Positions 31,952-40,762 of a stretch of 64,000 nucleotides of DNA are shown here, piece by piece; positions within the stretch are counted from its first letter, which is position 1; every line of letters begins with the position of its first letter. The notes under the pieces are model-generated. The model had not been told where the DNA came from and ran no database searches. It saw nothing but the letters and a program-made list of their open reading frames with translations. The stretch spans positions 161,328 through 225,327 of the forward strand of contig CAVVFG010000006.1 of assembly GCA_963747405.1 (NCBI GenBank). The letters are read 5' to 3'. The position numbers and the translations under genes are program-made. This DNA comes from Fodinibacter sp963747405 (GTDB lineage: Bacteria; Actinomycetota; Actinomycetes; Actinomycetales; Dermatophilaceae).

Positions 31952-32665
31952 GTGATGCACGCGCTGGGGCCCGACTGGATGAACCCCGAATACCTACTGC
32001 AGACCTACGGGGACGCCTTCTTCCTCGTCTCGCTGGCCATCGTGTTCGTCGAGTGCGGCCTGTTCTTCCCGATCCTCCCGGGCGACTCGCTGCTGTTCGC
32101 GATGGGCATCTTCATCGCCGGCGGCGAGCTCGACATCCCGCTGGTGGTCGCCATCCCTGCGCTCTTCGTGGCAGCCTTCGCGGGCAACGTCGTCGGCTAC
32201 GAGATCGGGCGGGCCATCGGGGCACCGCTGCGCAACCACGACGGGCGGATCATCCGCAAGAAGTACCTCGACCAGACCCACGACTTCTTCGAGAAGCACG
32301 GCGCCAAGGCCCTGGTCATCGGGCGCTTCGTGCCGATCGTGCGTACCTACATCACCCTCGTCGCCGGCATCGGGCGCATGGACCGGCGGCACTTCTTCAC
32401 CTGGTCGGCGGTGGGCGCGGCACTCTGGGTCACGTCGGTGACCCTGGCGGGCTACTTCCTCGGCGGCATCCCGCTCATCCGCGACCACCTCGAGGCCGCG
32501 ATCCTGCTGATCGTGGTCCTCTCGGTGCTGCCGATGGTCTACGAGTACCTCAAGCACCGCCGGGAGGCGAAGGCCATCGCCGCCGCCACGGCGCGGACGA
32601 TCGCCGACGCCGCCGACGCCGCCGACGCCGCGGCCGCCGAGGACGCGCGCGACGGCTCCGCCTGA
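31952..32665 (+). CDS. DedA family membrane protein
   Basis: 237 residues. DedA/SNARE-associated (VTT domain) proteins act in lipid carrier recycling and membrane homeostasis. Seen here: FVECGLFFPILPGDSLLFAM (re-entrant region with conserved Glu and Asp), GNVVGYEIGRAIG, and GRFVPIVRTYITLVAGIGRM with the conserved Arg residues. The Ala/Asp-rich tail is cytoplasmic. The start is GTG 31952 or ATG 31955; a -10 (TACCCT) 7 nt before the GTG favours it. Confidence 0.9.
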   Translation: MMHALGPDWMNPEYLLQTYGDAFFLVSLAIVFVECGLFFPILPGDSLLFAMGIFIAGGELDIPLVVAIPALFVAAFAGNVVGYEIGRAIGAPLRNHDGRIIRKKYLDQTHDFFEKHGAKALVIGRFVPIVRTYITLVAGIGRMDRRHFFTWSAVGAALWVTSVTLAGYFLGGIPLIRDHLEAAILLIVVLSVLPMVYEYLKHRREAKAIAAATARTIADAADAADAAAAEDARDGSA

Positions 32666-32681
32666 CCCCGGCGCGCCCCCG

Positions 32682-33314
32682 TCAGTGGCGGGGCAGCTCG
32701 ATCAGCCCGGCGGCGTAGGCCGCGGTCACGGCGGCCGTGCGGTCGGTCACCCCGAGCTTGGCGAAGGCCCGGATGAGGTGCGTCTTGACGGTGGCCTCGC
32801 CGATGAACAGCGCGCGCCCGATGTCGGCGTTGGAGAGCCCGCGGGCCACGAGGCCGAGCACCTCGACCTCGCGCCCGGTGAGCTCGGGCCGGGCGGGTGC
32901 GCGCAGCCGGTCGGCCAGCCGTGCGGCCACCGGTGGGGCCAGCACCGTCTCACCGCGGGCCGCCCGCCGGATCGCGTCGGCGAGCACTCCCGTCGGCGCG
33001 TCCTTGAGCAGGTAGCCGCGGGCGCCGGCCTCCACGGCCCGCACGATGTCGGCATCGGTGTCGTAGGTGGTGAGCACCAGCACCTGCGGGCCCCCGGCCT
33101 GAACGGTGATCCGGGCAGTGGCCTCGGCACCGTCCATGACCGGCATCCGCAGGTCCATCAGCACGACGTCCGGATGCAGCCGCGGCACCAGCCCGAGCGC
33201 CTCCGCACCGTTGGCCGCCTCCCCCACTACCTCGAAGTCGCCCTGCTCGCCCAGCACGGCGACCATGCCGGCCCGCACCACCGGGTGGTCGTCGACCACG
33301 AGCAGCCGGATCAC
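32682..33314 (-). CDS. NarL/LuxR-type response regulator of ABC operon 2
   Basis: 210 residues. Receiver: DD at 8-9, phospho-acceptor Asp54 in VVLMDLRMPVMDG, Thr/Lys positions in VLTTYDTD and YLLKDAP. Output HTH: LTGREVEVLGLVARGLSNADIG then GEATVKTHL. It overlaps the kinase gene by 4 bp and closes the four-gene operon. A likely binding site is the inverted repeat at 36288-36308. Confidence 0.9.
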   Translation of the reverse strand: MIRLLVVDDHPVVRAGMVAVLGEQGDFEVVGEAANGAEALGLVPRLHPDVVLMDLRMPVMDGAEATARITVQAGGPQVLVLTTYDTDADIVRAVEAGARGYLLKDAPTGVLADAIRRAARGETVLAPPVAARLADRLRAPARPELTGREVEVLGLVARGLSNADIGRALFIGEATVKTHLIRAFAKLGVTDRTAAVTAAYAAGLIELPRH

Positions 33315-34525
33315 CGGGGCACCACCAGGCGCAGCGTGGTGCCGGTTCCGCGTTCGCTGAGCACCTGCACGGCGCCGCCCACCTCGGCAGCCCGGGCCTG
33401 CACCCCGTCGAGCCCGAACCCAGAGCGGGCGCCGTCGGAGTCGAAGCCCAGGCCGTCGTCGTGCACGGTGAGCACCACCTCGGCGGGGTCGTCGTAGGCC
33501 AGGGTGAGGTCGACCCGGGCGGCCGACGCGTGCCGTCGCACGTTCGACAGCGCCTCCTGGGCGGTGCGCAAGATGACGACCTCGGCCGAGCCCCCGAGCG
33601 GCACCGGTTCTCCGGCCACCCGCACGTCGGCGCGCAGCCCGGTCTCGCTCGTCACGGCCGCCCCCAGCCGCTCGAGGGCCTGGCCGAGGGTGCGTGACTG
33701 CAGGTGCCCTGGCGTCAGCTCGGCCACGATCAGGCGCGCCTCGTCGAGGTTGTCGGATGCCGTGCGCTCGATGAGCGCCAGCCGCTCGCCCGCCGCGGTG
33801 CTGTCGCCCCGAGCCAGCGCGGCCTGGGCCGCCCGGGACAGAGCGAGCACGGAGGTGAAGCCCTGAGCGAGGGTGTCGTGGATCTCGCGGGAGATGCGCT
33901 CGCGCTCCTCGTGCACGCCTCGGTCACGCTCCGCTGCGGCGAGCCGGGCCTGCGTGGCCCGCAGCTCGTCGATCGTCTCGGCCCGGTTCTCGGCCTCGCT
34001 GACCAGCCGGTTGATGAACAACCCCAGCGACAGGGACAGGCCCATCGAGATGACACTGGAGATGAGGATCTCGGCGAGGCTGTCGGTGGAGAAGCCCAAC
34101 TGCCCCCAGCGCACCACCGCGAACGCGGTGACGACGAGCACCGTGCCCACGACCGCCCAGCGGGTGGGCAGCATCGCCCACAGCTGCGGGAAGAGCGCGA
34201 AGTAGAGCAGCCAGGCCTGGGTGCTCGGGTCGACCCACTGGATGCCGAGCAGGGCCGTCCAGGCCACCACCTGGTAGGCCACCGCCCACCGAAGGTCGCG
34301 GTTCGTCATCCCCCGCGTGCCGAGCACCGCGTAGGCGAGCGCCATGACCCCGAGCAGCACGACCGACGGCACCCGGCCGTACGGGCCGGGCTCGTCGAGG
34401 AGGGTCACGACCAGGGCCGCCCCCCACACGATCGCGAAGATGGTGTGCCAGTACGGCTGCTGCCGCCGCCACATGGCGCCGAACTCCTCGCGCGAGGTCG
34501 CTGCTGTCGCCGTCACGTCGCTCAT
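33311..34525 (-). CDS. Sensor histidine kinase of ABC operon 2
   Basis: 404 residues. About six membrane helices cover 25-175. The HisKA_3 helix carries His216 in ERISREIHDTLAQGF. The ATPase domain has TAQEALSNVRRHA (N box), DDGLGFD and SGFGLDGVQARA (G boxes). A coiled segment (AENRAETIDELRATQARLAA) links sensor to kinase. It lies 16 bp after the permease gene and is coupled to the regulator. The architecture parallels the kinase of operon 1, though sequences differ. Confidence 0.88.
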   Translation of the reverse strand: MSDVTATAATSREEFGAMWRRQQPYWHTIFAIVWGAALVVTLLDEPGPYGRVPSVVLLGVMALAYAVLGTRGMTNRDLRWAVAYQVVAWTALLGIQWVDPSTQAWLLYFALFPQLWAMLPTRWAVVGTVLVVTAFAVVRWGQLGFSTDSLAEILISSVISMGLSLSLGLFINRLVSEAENRAETIDELRATQARLAAAERDRGVHEERERISREIHDTLAQGFTSVLALSRAAQAALARGDSTAAGERLALIERTASDNLDEARLIVAELTPGHLQSRTLGQALERLGAAVTSETGLRADVRVAGEPVPLGGSAEVVILRTAQEALSNVRRHASAARVDLTLAYDDPAEVVLTVHDDGLGFDSDGARSGFGLDGVQARAAEVGGAVQVLSERGTGTTLRLVVPR

Positions 34526-34541
34526 TGTGCTGCCCGAGGGC

Positions 34542-35342
34542 TCACGTGGTGCCGCGCTTGAACCACTTGAAGGTGAGCACGCACAGCACGAGCCCGCCCA
34601 CCGCCCAGGCCAGCAGCACCAGGGCGGTGCGGCCGGTCTCCCACGACCCGGCCATCTCGGCCGAGGCGAGGTCCGCGGGGTAGAACACCGACCGCATGCC
34701 CTGCGCGATCCACTTCAGGGGGAACACCGAGGCGATCTGCTGCAGCCAGGTCGGCACGTCGGTGAACGCGATGTAGACGCCGGAGATGAACTGCAGGATC
34801 AGCAGGGGGCCGATCACGACCGCGCCGATGGTGCGCGAGGTCGCCATCGACGAGTAGGCGATGCCGAGCACCGTGCCGCCGAACACCCCGAGGGTGAACA
34901 CCAGGGCGAACACCGCCCAGCGGTCGGCGCTGGTGGGGAGCTGCACCCCGAAGAAGACGCGCGCCACGAGCAGGAGCAGGGCCACCTGCAGGGTCGAGGA
35001 GATCGCGACCAGCCCGACCTTGCCGAGGAAGTAGGCGACCGGCGGCATCGGGGTGGCCCGCAGCCGCTTGAGCGTGCCGTCGTCGCGCTCGCTGGCCACC
35101 GACATCGCCATGGTCTGGTAGCTGGTGAGCAGCACGCCCGCCGAGAGCATGCCAGGCAGGAAGTAGCCGCCGGCCGTCATCCCGTTGGTGTCGCGGCCGC
35201 CGAACTGGCCGGAGAAGATCACCGAGAACAGCGCGAGCAGCAGGATCGGGAAGAGGAAGGAGAAGAAGACCGCCTCCTTCTCGCGGGAGTACATCTTCAG
35301 CTCGAGCACCGTGCGGTCCAGGCCGAGGGCGATGGCACTCAC
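34542..35342 (-). CDS. ABC-2 type exporter permease, operon 2
   Basis: 266 residues. EKEAVFFSFLFPILLLALFS begins helix 1; GYFLPGMLSAGVLLTSYQTM and ERDDGTLKRLRATPMPPVAYFLG are hallmark ABC-2 segments. ISGVYIAFTDVPTWLQQIAS precedes the last helices, and the protein ends in a basic FKWFKRGTT. The GTG start overlaps the ATPase stop (GTGA, 35339-35342). The partner ATPase is immediately upstream; substrate unknown. Confidence 0.88.
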   Translation of the reverse strand: MSAIALGLDRTVLELKMYSREKEAVFFSFLFPILLLALFSVIFSGQFGGRDTNGMTAGGYFLPGMLSAGVLLTSYQTMAMSVASERDDGTLKRLRATPMPPVAYFLGKVGLVAISSTLQVALLLLVARVFFGVQLPTSADRWAVFALVFTLGVFGGTVLGIAYSSMATSRTIGAVVIGPLLILQFISGVYIAFTDVPTWLQQIASVFPLKWIAQGMRSVFYPADLASAEMAGSWETGRTALVLLAWAVGGLVLCVLTFKWFKRGTT

Positions 35343-36244
35343 GCGGGCACCTCCGTGGAGTCGTGGGAGGCGGCGGTAGCGGGGCGCAGGGCCTCGGGGC
35401 CGACGTGGGGGGCGATCAGGCTGAGGTAGGTGTCCTCGAGCGAGGGCCGGGTCACGGTGAGCGCGGGAACCTCGCCGTCTGGCATCCGGGCCGCGAGGCG
35501 GGCCACCTCGGCCGTCGGCGTCGAGGTGGTCAGATGGCGCCGGATGCCGTGCTCCTCCCACGAGACCGTCGCCTCCTCGGCGCCGCGCCCGCCGAGGGCC
35601 TCGGGGGTGTCGAGCGCCAGCAGGCTCCCGGCGGCGATGACCCCGACCCGGTCGGCCAGGTGCTCGGCCTCGTCGAGGTAGTGGGTGGTCAGCAGGATGG
35701 TCGTGCCCTCGGTGGCGAGCGCTCGGATGAGCTCCCAGAAGTCACGGCGGGCCTGCGGGTCGAACCCGGTGGTCGGCTCGTCGAGGAAGAGCAGCTCGGG
35801 CCGCCCGATGATGCCGAGCGCCACGTCGAGCCGGCGCCGCTGGCCGCCGCTCAGCCCGACGATGCGCGCGTCCGCCTTGTCGTCGAGGCCGACGGAGGCG
35901 AGCACCTCAGCCACCTCGCGCGGGGCGGAGTAGGCCTTCGCCGTGCTGGTGAGTGCCTCGCGCGGGGTGAGCAGGTCGAGGCCGCCCGAGGTCTGCAGCA
36001 CGATGCCGACCCGGTTGCGCCACGCCAGGCCGGAGCCCTGCGGGTCGACGCCGAGCACGTGCACCTCGCCGGCGTCGCGGGAGCGGAAGCCTTCGAGGAT
36101 CTCGACGGTGGTCGTCTTGCCGGCGCCGTTGGGGCCGAGCAGGGCGAAGCACTCGCCGGTGCGGATGTCGAGGTCGAGCCCGTTGACGGCGGTGTGGTCG
36201 GCGTAGGTCTTGGTGAGTCCCCGGATGGTGATCGCGTCTGCCAT
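35339..36244 (-). CDS. ABC exporter ATP-binding protein, operon 2
   Basis: 301 residues. Walker A GPNGAGKT is at 37-44, the Q loop VLQTSGG, signature LSGGQRRR, Walker B LLFLDEPTTGFD, and switch His in LTTHYLDEAEHLAD. The C-terminal tail is DrrA-like. First gene of ATPase-permease-kinase-regulator operon 2. CAGGCT lies 6 nt before the ATG, nearly the same arrangement as operon 1, and an inverted repeat is centred 54 bp upstream. Confidence 0.9.
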   Translation of the reverse strand: MADAITIRGLTKTYADHTAVNGLDLDIRTGECFALLGPNGAGKTTTVEILEGFRSRDAGEVHVLGVDPQGSGLAWRNRVGIVLQTSGGLDLLTPREALTSTAKAYSAPREVAEVLASVGLDDKADARIVGLSGGQRRRLDVALGIIGRPELLFLDEPTTGFDPQARRDFWELIRALATEGTTILLTTHYLDEAEHLADRVGVIAAGSLLALDTPEALGGRGAEEATVSWEEHGIRRHLTTSTPTAEVARLAARMPDGEVPALTVTRPSLEDTYLSLIAPHVGPEALRPATAASHDSTEVPA

Positions 36245-36287
36245 GGCCCCAGCCTGTCTGCACCGGGCCCGGGGCGCGAGGCCCGCG

Positions 36288-36308
36288 CGGTGGACCGCCC
36301 GTCCACCG
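36288..36308. promoter_or_regulatory. Inverted-repeat operator before ABC operon 2
   Basis: CGGTGGAC, 5-bp spacer CGCCC, GTCCACCG is a perfect 8-5-8 inverted repeat. Its centre is 54 bp upstream of the ATPase ATG, the same distance as the operator of operon 1, although the half-site sequence differs. It is probably the site of this operon's own response regulator. Confidence 0.55.
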
Positions 36309-36342
36309 ACCGGTTGACCCGCCCCGCAGTGCCGGCCGTGGG

Positions 36343-37110
36343 TCAGGCGCGGGGAGCCGGCGGTGGGGTCGCGCCGGGCCCTTCGGGGGATGCCGGGGTC
36401 GCGCCGGGCCCTTCGGGGGATGCCGGGGTCGCGCCCGGGCCGGCGGGCGGCACCGGGGGTGGGGGTGGGGTGTCCTGCGGCCCGGCGGCGGGGGTCCCGG
36501 CGGCGGCCGGGCCCGGCGCGTACGCCGTGGGCGGGGGGATGACGGCCTCCCGCTGGCCGAAGTCGACCCGCGGGGCCTCGCGCTGCTCGCCGACGGCCTC
36601 GAAGTACTCGGCACGTCCGATGGTGAACATCCCGGCGATGAGGTTGTTCGGCACGGTCTCGACCTTGGTGTTGAGGTCGCGCACGGTCGCGTTGTAGTAG
36701 CGGCGGGCGGACGCGATCCGGTCCTCGGTGTCGGTCAGCTCGTTCTGCAGGGCGAGGAAGTTCTGGTTGGCCTTGAGGTCGGGGTAGGCCTCGACGATCG
36801 CGAGCAGCCGGCCGAGTGCCTGGCCGAGCACGTTCTCGCTCTCGGCCTGCGCCGCGGGCGACTGCCCCGGGGCCATCGCGGCCGAACGCGCCCTGACGAC
36901 GTCCTCGAGGGTGCCCCGCTCGTGCGCGGCGTAGCCCTTGACCGTCTCGACGAGGTTGCCGATCAGGTCGTGCCGGCGGGTCAGCTCGACGTCGATCTGG
37001 CGCCAGGCCTCCTGCACCAGGTTGCGCAGCGTGATCAGCCCGTTGTACGTGACGACCGCCCAGCCGATGACAGCGACGAGCAGGACGACGACGGCGATGG
37101 TGGCGATCAC
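36343..37110 (-). CDS. LemA family protein
   Basis: 255 residues. One N-terminal membrane helix (ATIAVVVLLVAVIGWAVV) is followed by the LemA helical domain: YNGLITLRNLVQEAWRQIDV, RRHDLIGNLVETVKGYAAHE, RARSAAM, LLAIVEAYPDLKANQNF and YYNATVRDLNTKVETVPNNLIA. The C-terminal 70 residues are Pro/Gly/Ala-rich with a repeated GPGATPASPE (30-bp DNA repeat at 36365-36424). LemA proteins are membrane-anchored and of uncertain function. Confidence 0.9.
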   Translation of the reverse strand: MIATIAVVVLLVAVIGWAVVTYNGLITLRNLVQEAWRQIDVELTRRHDLIGNLVETVKGYAAHERGTLEDVVRARSAAMAPGQSPAAQAESENVLGQALGRLLAIVEAYPDLKANQNFLALQNELTDTEDRIASARRYYNATVRDLNTKVETVPNNLIAGMFTIGRAEYFEAVGEQREAPRVDFGQREAVIPPPTAYAPGPAAAGTPAAGPQDTPPPPPVPPAGPGATPASPEGPGATPASPEGPGATPPPAPRA

Positions 37111-37182
37111 TGGTTCTCCTCGGGCTGCGGGCGCTGACGAAATCCTATGGCTCGTACCACGTGGCGGGCGTCACATCCTCGA

Positions 37183-37188
37183 TAGGGT
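37183..37188 (+). promoter_or_regulatory. -10 element TAGGGT of the uspA-symporter operon
   Basis: GATAGGGT lies about 40 nt before the ATG at 37228, which has GAGAGG as its ribosome binding site. It is the same -10 type seen before several genes here. Confidence 0.4.
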
Positions 37189-37227
37189 CCTGTGCCCATC
37201 GCACCGCTTCCGATCGAGAGGCCCGCC

Positions 37228-37659
37228 ATGGACACCATCGTCGTCGGCGTCGACAACAGCGCAGCCTCCACCCGCGCGGTGGAGTTCGCCGTTGATCGCG
37301 CCCAACGAAATTCGTGGAAGGTCGTCCTGGCGCACGTCATCCCGTGGACGCCGTTCTCCTTCCAGACGCCCACCGAGAACGAGCACCGGCACCGGGAGAA
37401 GCAGCGGGAGATCCAGGCCGCAACCGACCAGGTGCTGACCCCGATGGCCGAGATCGCCGACCGCGGCTCGGTGCCCCACACGGAGATCGTGCGCCACGGT
37501 CGCCCGTCGGACACGCTGCTCGACATCGCCGACGAGGTCGGTGCCGTCCACGTGATCGTCGGTCGCACCGGTGACTCAGGAGTACGCGCCGCGGTCTTCG
37601 GCAGCGTCGCCAGCCGGCTCGTGCAGTCCACCACGGTTCCCGTGACGGTGGTGCCCTGA
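37228..37659 (+). CDS. Universal stress protein (UspA family)
   Basis: 143 residues, single Usp domain. DTIVVGVDNSAASTRAVEFA is strand 1 with the ATP-site Asp, and GRTGDSGVRAAVFGSVASRL fits the G-2X-G-9X-G(S/T) nucleotide-binding motif. The ATG follows GAGAGG. The stop TGA overlaps the ATG of the symporter by one base, so the pair is coupled; UspA proteins encoded with transporters often regulate them. Confidence 0.9.
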   Translation: MDTIVVGVDNSAASTRAVEFAVDRAQRNSWKVVLAHVIPWTPFSFQTPTENEHRHREKQREIQAATDQVLTPMAEIADRGSVPHTEIVRHGRPSDTLLDIADEVGAVHVIVGRTGDSGVRAAVFGSVASRLVQSTTVPVTVVP

Positions 37660-39104
37660 TGAACATCGTCGACATTTTCACGAGCCTCTCCGACTGGGTC
37701 ACCGGGATCGTCTTCTACGCCGTCCCGCTCTTCGGCACCGAGGTGCCCCTCATCGTCGCCTGGCTCGTCGCCGCCGGTGCGTTCTTCACGGTCTACCTCG
37801 GCTTCATGCAGGTGCGGGGCCCACGCCTGTCGATCGACCTGGTCCGCGGCCGCTACTCCGACCCGAACGACGCCGGCGAGGTCTCGCACTTCCAGGCGCT
37901 CGCCACGGCCGTGTCCGGGACCGTCGGGCTGGGCAACATCGCCGGCGTCGCCATTGCCATCTCCCTCGGTGGCCCCGGAGCCACGTTCTGGATGATCCTC
38001 GCCGGCCTGCTCGGCATGGCGACCAAGATGGCCGAGTGCACGCTCGGCGTGAAGTACCGGCGCGAGCACGCTGACGGGTCGGTCTCCGGCGGGCCCATGT
38101 ACTACCTGCGCGACGGCCTCGCCGAGCGTGGCATGGGAGGACTGGGCAAGGTCCTCGCCGTGCTCTTCTCCATCTGCATGGTCGGCGGCGCGCTCGGCGG
38201 CGGCAACATGTTCCAGTCCAACCAGGCCACGGCCCAGATCGTGGCGGTCACCGGCGGCGACGACAGCATCTTCGCGGACTCGCCCTGGATCATCGGGCTC
38301 CTCTTCGCGGCGGCTGCGGGCGCGGTCATCATCGGCGGCATCAAAAGCATCGCCAGGGTCACCGAGAAGGTCGTGCCGTTCATGGCCGTCCTCTACCTCA
38401 CGGCGTGCGTCATCGTCATCTTCGCCAACCTCAGCGCCGTCCCGGGGGCCTTCGGTGAGATCCTCACCGGCGCGTTCAGCCCAGAGGGCGTGGCCGGCGG
38501 GGCGATCGGAGCACTCATCGTCGGCTTCCAGCGGGCCGCCTTCTCCAACGAGGCTGGCCTTGGCTCGGCATCGGTGGCGCACTCGGCCGTCAAGACGAGG
38601 GAGCCCGCGACCGAGGGTTTCGTCGCCATGCTCGAGCCCTTCATCGACACCGTCGTCATCTGCACGATGACCGCGCTGACCATCGTCATCACGGGGACGT
38701 GGAACGACCCCGACGCCAGCGAGCTCGGCGGGGTCGACCTCACGTCACGCTCGTTCGAGACGGTGCTGCCGTGGTTCCCGGTGGTGCTGGCCTTCGCGGT
38801 CGTGCTCTTCGCATTCTCGACGATGATCAGCTGGTCGTACTACGGCATGAAGGCGACGGGTTACCTCTTCGGCGACAACGTGCTCGCGGAGAACGTCTTC
38901 AAGGGCCTGTTCCTGGTCTTCACCGTCATCGGGTCGGCGGCCGCCCTGGGGCCGGTCATCAACTTCTCCGACTCGATGATCTTCCTGATGGGCATCCCGA
39001 ACATCATCGGCCTCTACCTCCTGGCCAAGGTGATCCGCTCCACCATCCACAGCTACTACGAGCGGGTGCAGAGCGGCGAGGTCAAGCAGGTGGTGCACCA
39101 GTGA
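37659..39104 (+). CDS. Sodium:alanine/glycine symporter (AlsT/AgcS family)
   Basis: 481 residues, about eleven helices. FQALATAVSGTVGLGNIAGV carries the family's conserved sodium/substrate region, followed by GGPGATFWMILAGLLGMATK and VSGGPMYYLRDGL. FQRAAFSNEAGLGSASVAHS and FIDTVVICTMTAL are further hallmarks. It imports alanine or glycine with sodium. It is translationally coupled to the Usp gene and followed by a strong terminator. Confidence 0.93.
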   Translation: MNIVDIFTSLSDWVTGIVFYAVPLFGTEVPLIVAWLVAAGAFFTVYLGFMQVRGPRLSIDLVRGRYSDPNDAGEVSHFQALATAVSGTVGLGNIAGVAIAISLGGPGATFWMILAGLLGMATKMAECTLGVKYRREHADGSVSGGPMYYLRDGLAERGMGGLGKVLAVLFSICMVGGALGGGNMFQSNQATAQIVAVTGGDDSIFADSPWIIGLLFAAAAGAVIIGGIKSIARVTEKVVPFMAVLYLTACVIVIFANLSAVPGAFGEILTGAFSPEGVAGGAIGALIVGFQRAAFSNEAGLGSASVAHSAVKTREPATEGFVAMLEPFIDTVVICTMTALTIVITGTWNDPDASELGGVDLTSRSFETVLPWFPVVLAFAVVLFAFSTMISWSYYGMKATGYLFGDNVLAENVFKGLFLVFTVIGSAAALGPVINFSDSMIFLMGIPNIIGLYLLAKVIRSTIHSYYERVQSGEVKQVVHQ

Positions 39105-39113
39105 CCCACGGCA

Positions 39114-39149
39114 CCCCAACGCCGGGCACCGCGGGGCCCGGCGTTGGGG
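39114..39149. terminator. Bidirectional hairpin terminator
   Basis: CCCCAACGCCGGG and CCCGGCGTTGGGG form a perfect 13-bp stem between the convergent symporter and pyrE genes. Confidence 0.9.
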
Positions 39150-39165
39150 TGCTGCCGGCGGACCG

Positions 39166-39720
39166 TCAGGCCAGGCCCAGATCCTCGAGACCGAAGACGT
39201 GCCGGTACTCGAACCCGGCATCCGCGAACTTCTCGGCGGCGCCGGTGGCCCGGTCGGCGATGGTGGCGACCGCGACCACGGTGGCGCCGGCCTCCTGGGC
39301 CGCGCGGGCGGCATCCAGCGGTGACGCCCCGGTGGTCGAGGTGTCCTCGACGACGAGCACCCGCCGGCCCTGGATCGACGGGCCCTCGATGCGCTGCTGC
39401 AGGCCGTGCGCCTTGCCGGCCTTGCGCACCACGAACGCGTCGAGCCGGTCACCGGTGGCCGCCGCCGCGTGCAGCATCGAGGTCGCCACCGGGTCGGCAC
39501 CGAGGGTGAGGCCCCCGACGGCGTCGAAGTCCACGTCGGCGACGAGGTCGCGCATGACCCGACCGACCAGCGGGGCTGCCTCACCGTCGAGCGTGATGCG
39601 GCGCAGGTCGACGTAGTAGTCGGCCTCCTTGCCGGAGGACAGGGTCACCCGGCCGTGAACGATCGCCTTGGCACGGACGATCTCGAGCAGGCGGGAGCGG
39701 TCGGCAGCGATGTCGGTCAC
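39166..39720 (-). CDS. pyrE: Orotate phosphoribosyltransferase
   Basis: 184 residues. It converts orotate and PRPP to OMP in pyrimidine synthesis. GRVTLSSGKEADYYVDLRR is the substrate loop, VGGLTLGADPVATS the second motif, and RVLVVEDTSTTGASPLDA the PRPP-binding motif. Length and ends are normal. Nothing unusual; no attenuator is evident upstream. Confidence 0.95.
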   Translation of the reverse strand: MTDIAADRSRLLEIVRAKAIVHGRVTLSSGKEADYYVDLRRITLDGEAAPLVGRVMRDLVADVDFDAVGGLTLGADPVATSMLHAAAATGDRLDAFVVRKAGKAHGLQQRIEGPSIQGRRVLVVEDTSTTGASPLDAARAAQEAGATVVAVATIADRATGAAEKFADAGFEYRHVFGLEDLGLA

Positions 39721-39755
39721 GCCCTTACCGTAGGCGGTGCACGGTCACCCGCTGT

Positions 39756-40235
39756 TCAGGGGCTCGGCCGGCGGTACGGGTGCAGGAACACCGACAGCTC
39801 GCCGGCCGCACCGGGCGTCGCGCGCTGTTGGAACCATCGCTGGTGGTGGTCGGGGTCCGGCGGTGGCGCGGGCCGCGGGTCGGGGTCGTGCCCGTCCCAG
39901 ACGTCGATGCCTGCCCGCAGCATCCGGCCGGCCGGGCTGCCGACCACGGCCGCTGCCAGGTCGTCGCGCAGGTTGCGGGGAAGGCCGTCGAGCAGGATGC
40001 GGGGGCTGCGCCGCTCCGCCAGCACGACCAGCCGGGCGAGGACGTGGACGTCGTCGCGCCCCAGCCGGGTTCCCGACAGCAGCAGCCGCTGCAGCTCGAC
40101 GAGCAGCCAGTCGCGCCCCTGGGGCCCGAGCGCCCAGAGGGCGTGCCGGTGCGCCGTCTCCTGCCAGTCGGCGGAGGCGGTGCGCAGGAGGTGGCGGTAC
40201 TCGCGCAGCACCTCTGGTTCGGCGCCCGGAACCAT
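39756..40235 (-). CDS. Hypothetical protein, His/Pro-rich C-terminus
   Basis: I do not recognise this family. 159 residues from the ATG at 40235, mostly helical in the first 100: VLREYRHLLRTASADWQETA, LWALGPQGRDWLLVELQRLL, DDVHVLARLVVLAERRS, LRDDLAAAVVG. The last 45 residues are polar and rich in Pro, Asp and His (DPRPAPPPDPDHHQRW). No signal or membrane segment. Codon use matches the neighbours. Confidence 0.6.
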   Translation of the reverse strand: MVPGAEPEVLREYRHLLRTASADWQETAHRHALWALGPQGRDWLLVELQRLLLSGTRLGRDDVHVLARLVVLAERRSPRILLDGLPRNLRDDLAAAVVGSPAGRMLRAGIDVWDGHDPDPRPAPPPDPDHHQRWFQQRATPGAAGELSVFLHPYRRPSP

Positions 40236-40349
40236 CGTCCGATGGTAGGCCGGGCAACCGGGCCTGACGAGGGGGTTTGCCCCACGATGCCGTGAACGGT
40301 GTCGGCGCACCCCCGCCGGTGCGCCGTCGAGCCACCGCACCATCCGGCC

Positions 40350-40686
40350 TCAGCGGCCCGCGACCTCGGCGAGCTGCTCGGCGGCGGCCCCGAGGGCGTC
40401 CTGCAGCTCCGGGGCGTGGTCGTACTGCGCGGCCAGGCTCGCCGCGGCCAGCGCCGCTCCCGCGAACACCTGGCTCTCGTCCCAGCCCCTCGGGGGCTTG
40501 GGCTTGGGCCACTTGTGGGGCCAGCCGGTGCCGCACCAGTCGTCGATCTCGCCCCCGCAGCGCGCCGGCCGCCTCACCGGTGTCCCGGCCGCCGACGACG
40601 ATGATCGCGGAGACCAGCACGTTCTCGAGCAGCTGCGCCCCGACCACCGCCTCGATCGGCGGCAGCGGCTGGGGGTTGAGCGACAC
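40350..40686 (-). pseudogene. Frameshifted hypothetical gene (SLNPQPLPP / EIDDWCG protein)
   Basis: Two overlapping minus frames read as one small protein. From GTG 40686 the first gives SLNPQPLPPIEAVVGAQLLE and VSAIIVVGGRDTGEAAGAL. After a run of five G's near 40555-40560 the next frame gives GGEIDDWCGTGWPHKWPKPK and ends LGAAAEQLAEVAGR at 40350. Adding one G to the run would restore a single 112-residue protein. It may be a real one-base deletion, a sequencing error in the homopolymer, or a phase-variable gene. The function is unknown. Confidence 0.6.
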
Positions 40687-40762
40687 GGCATCGCCGCGGC
40701 GGGTCACCGGCAAGGAGCGCCGCCGGGCCGCGCCTGATACCAGGCTGCGGCGGCGGCCGTCG

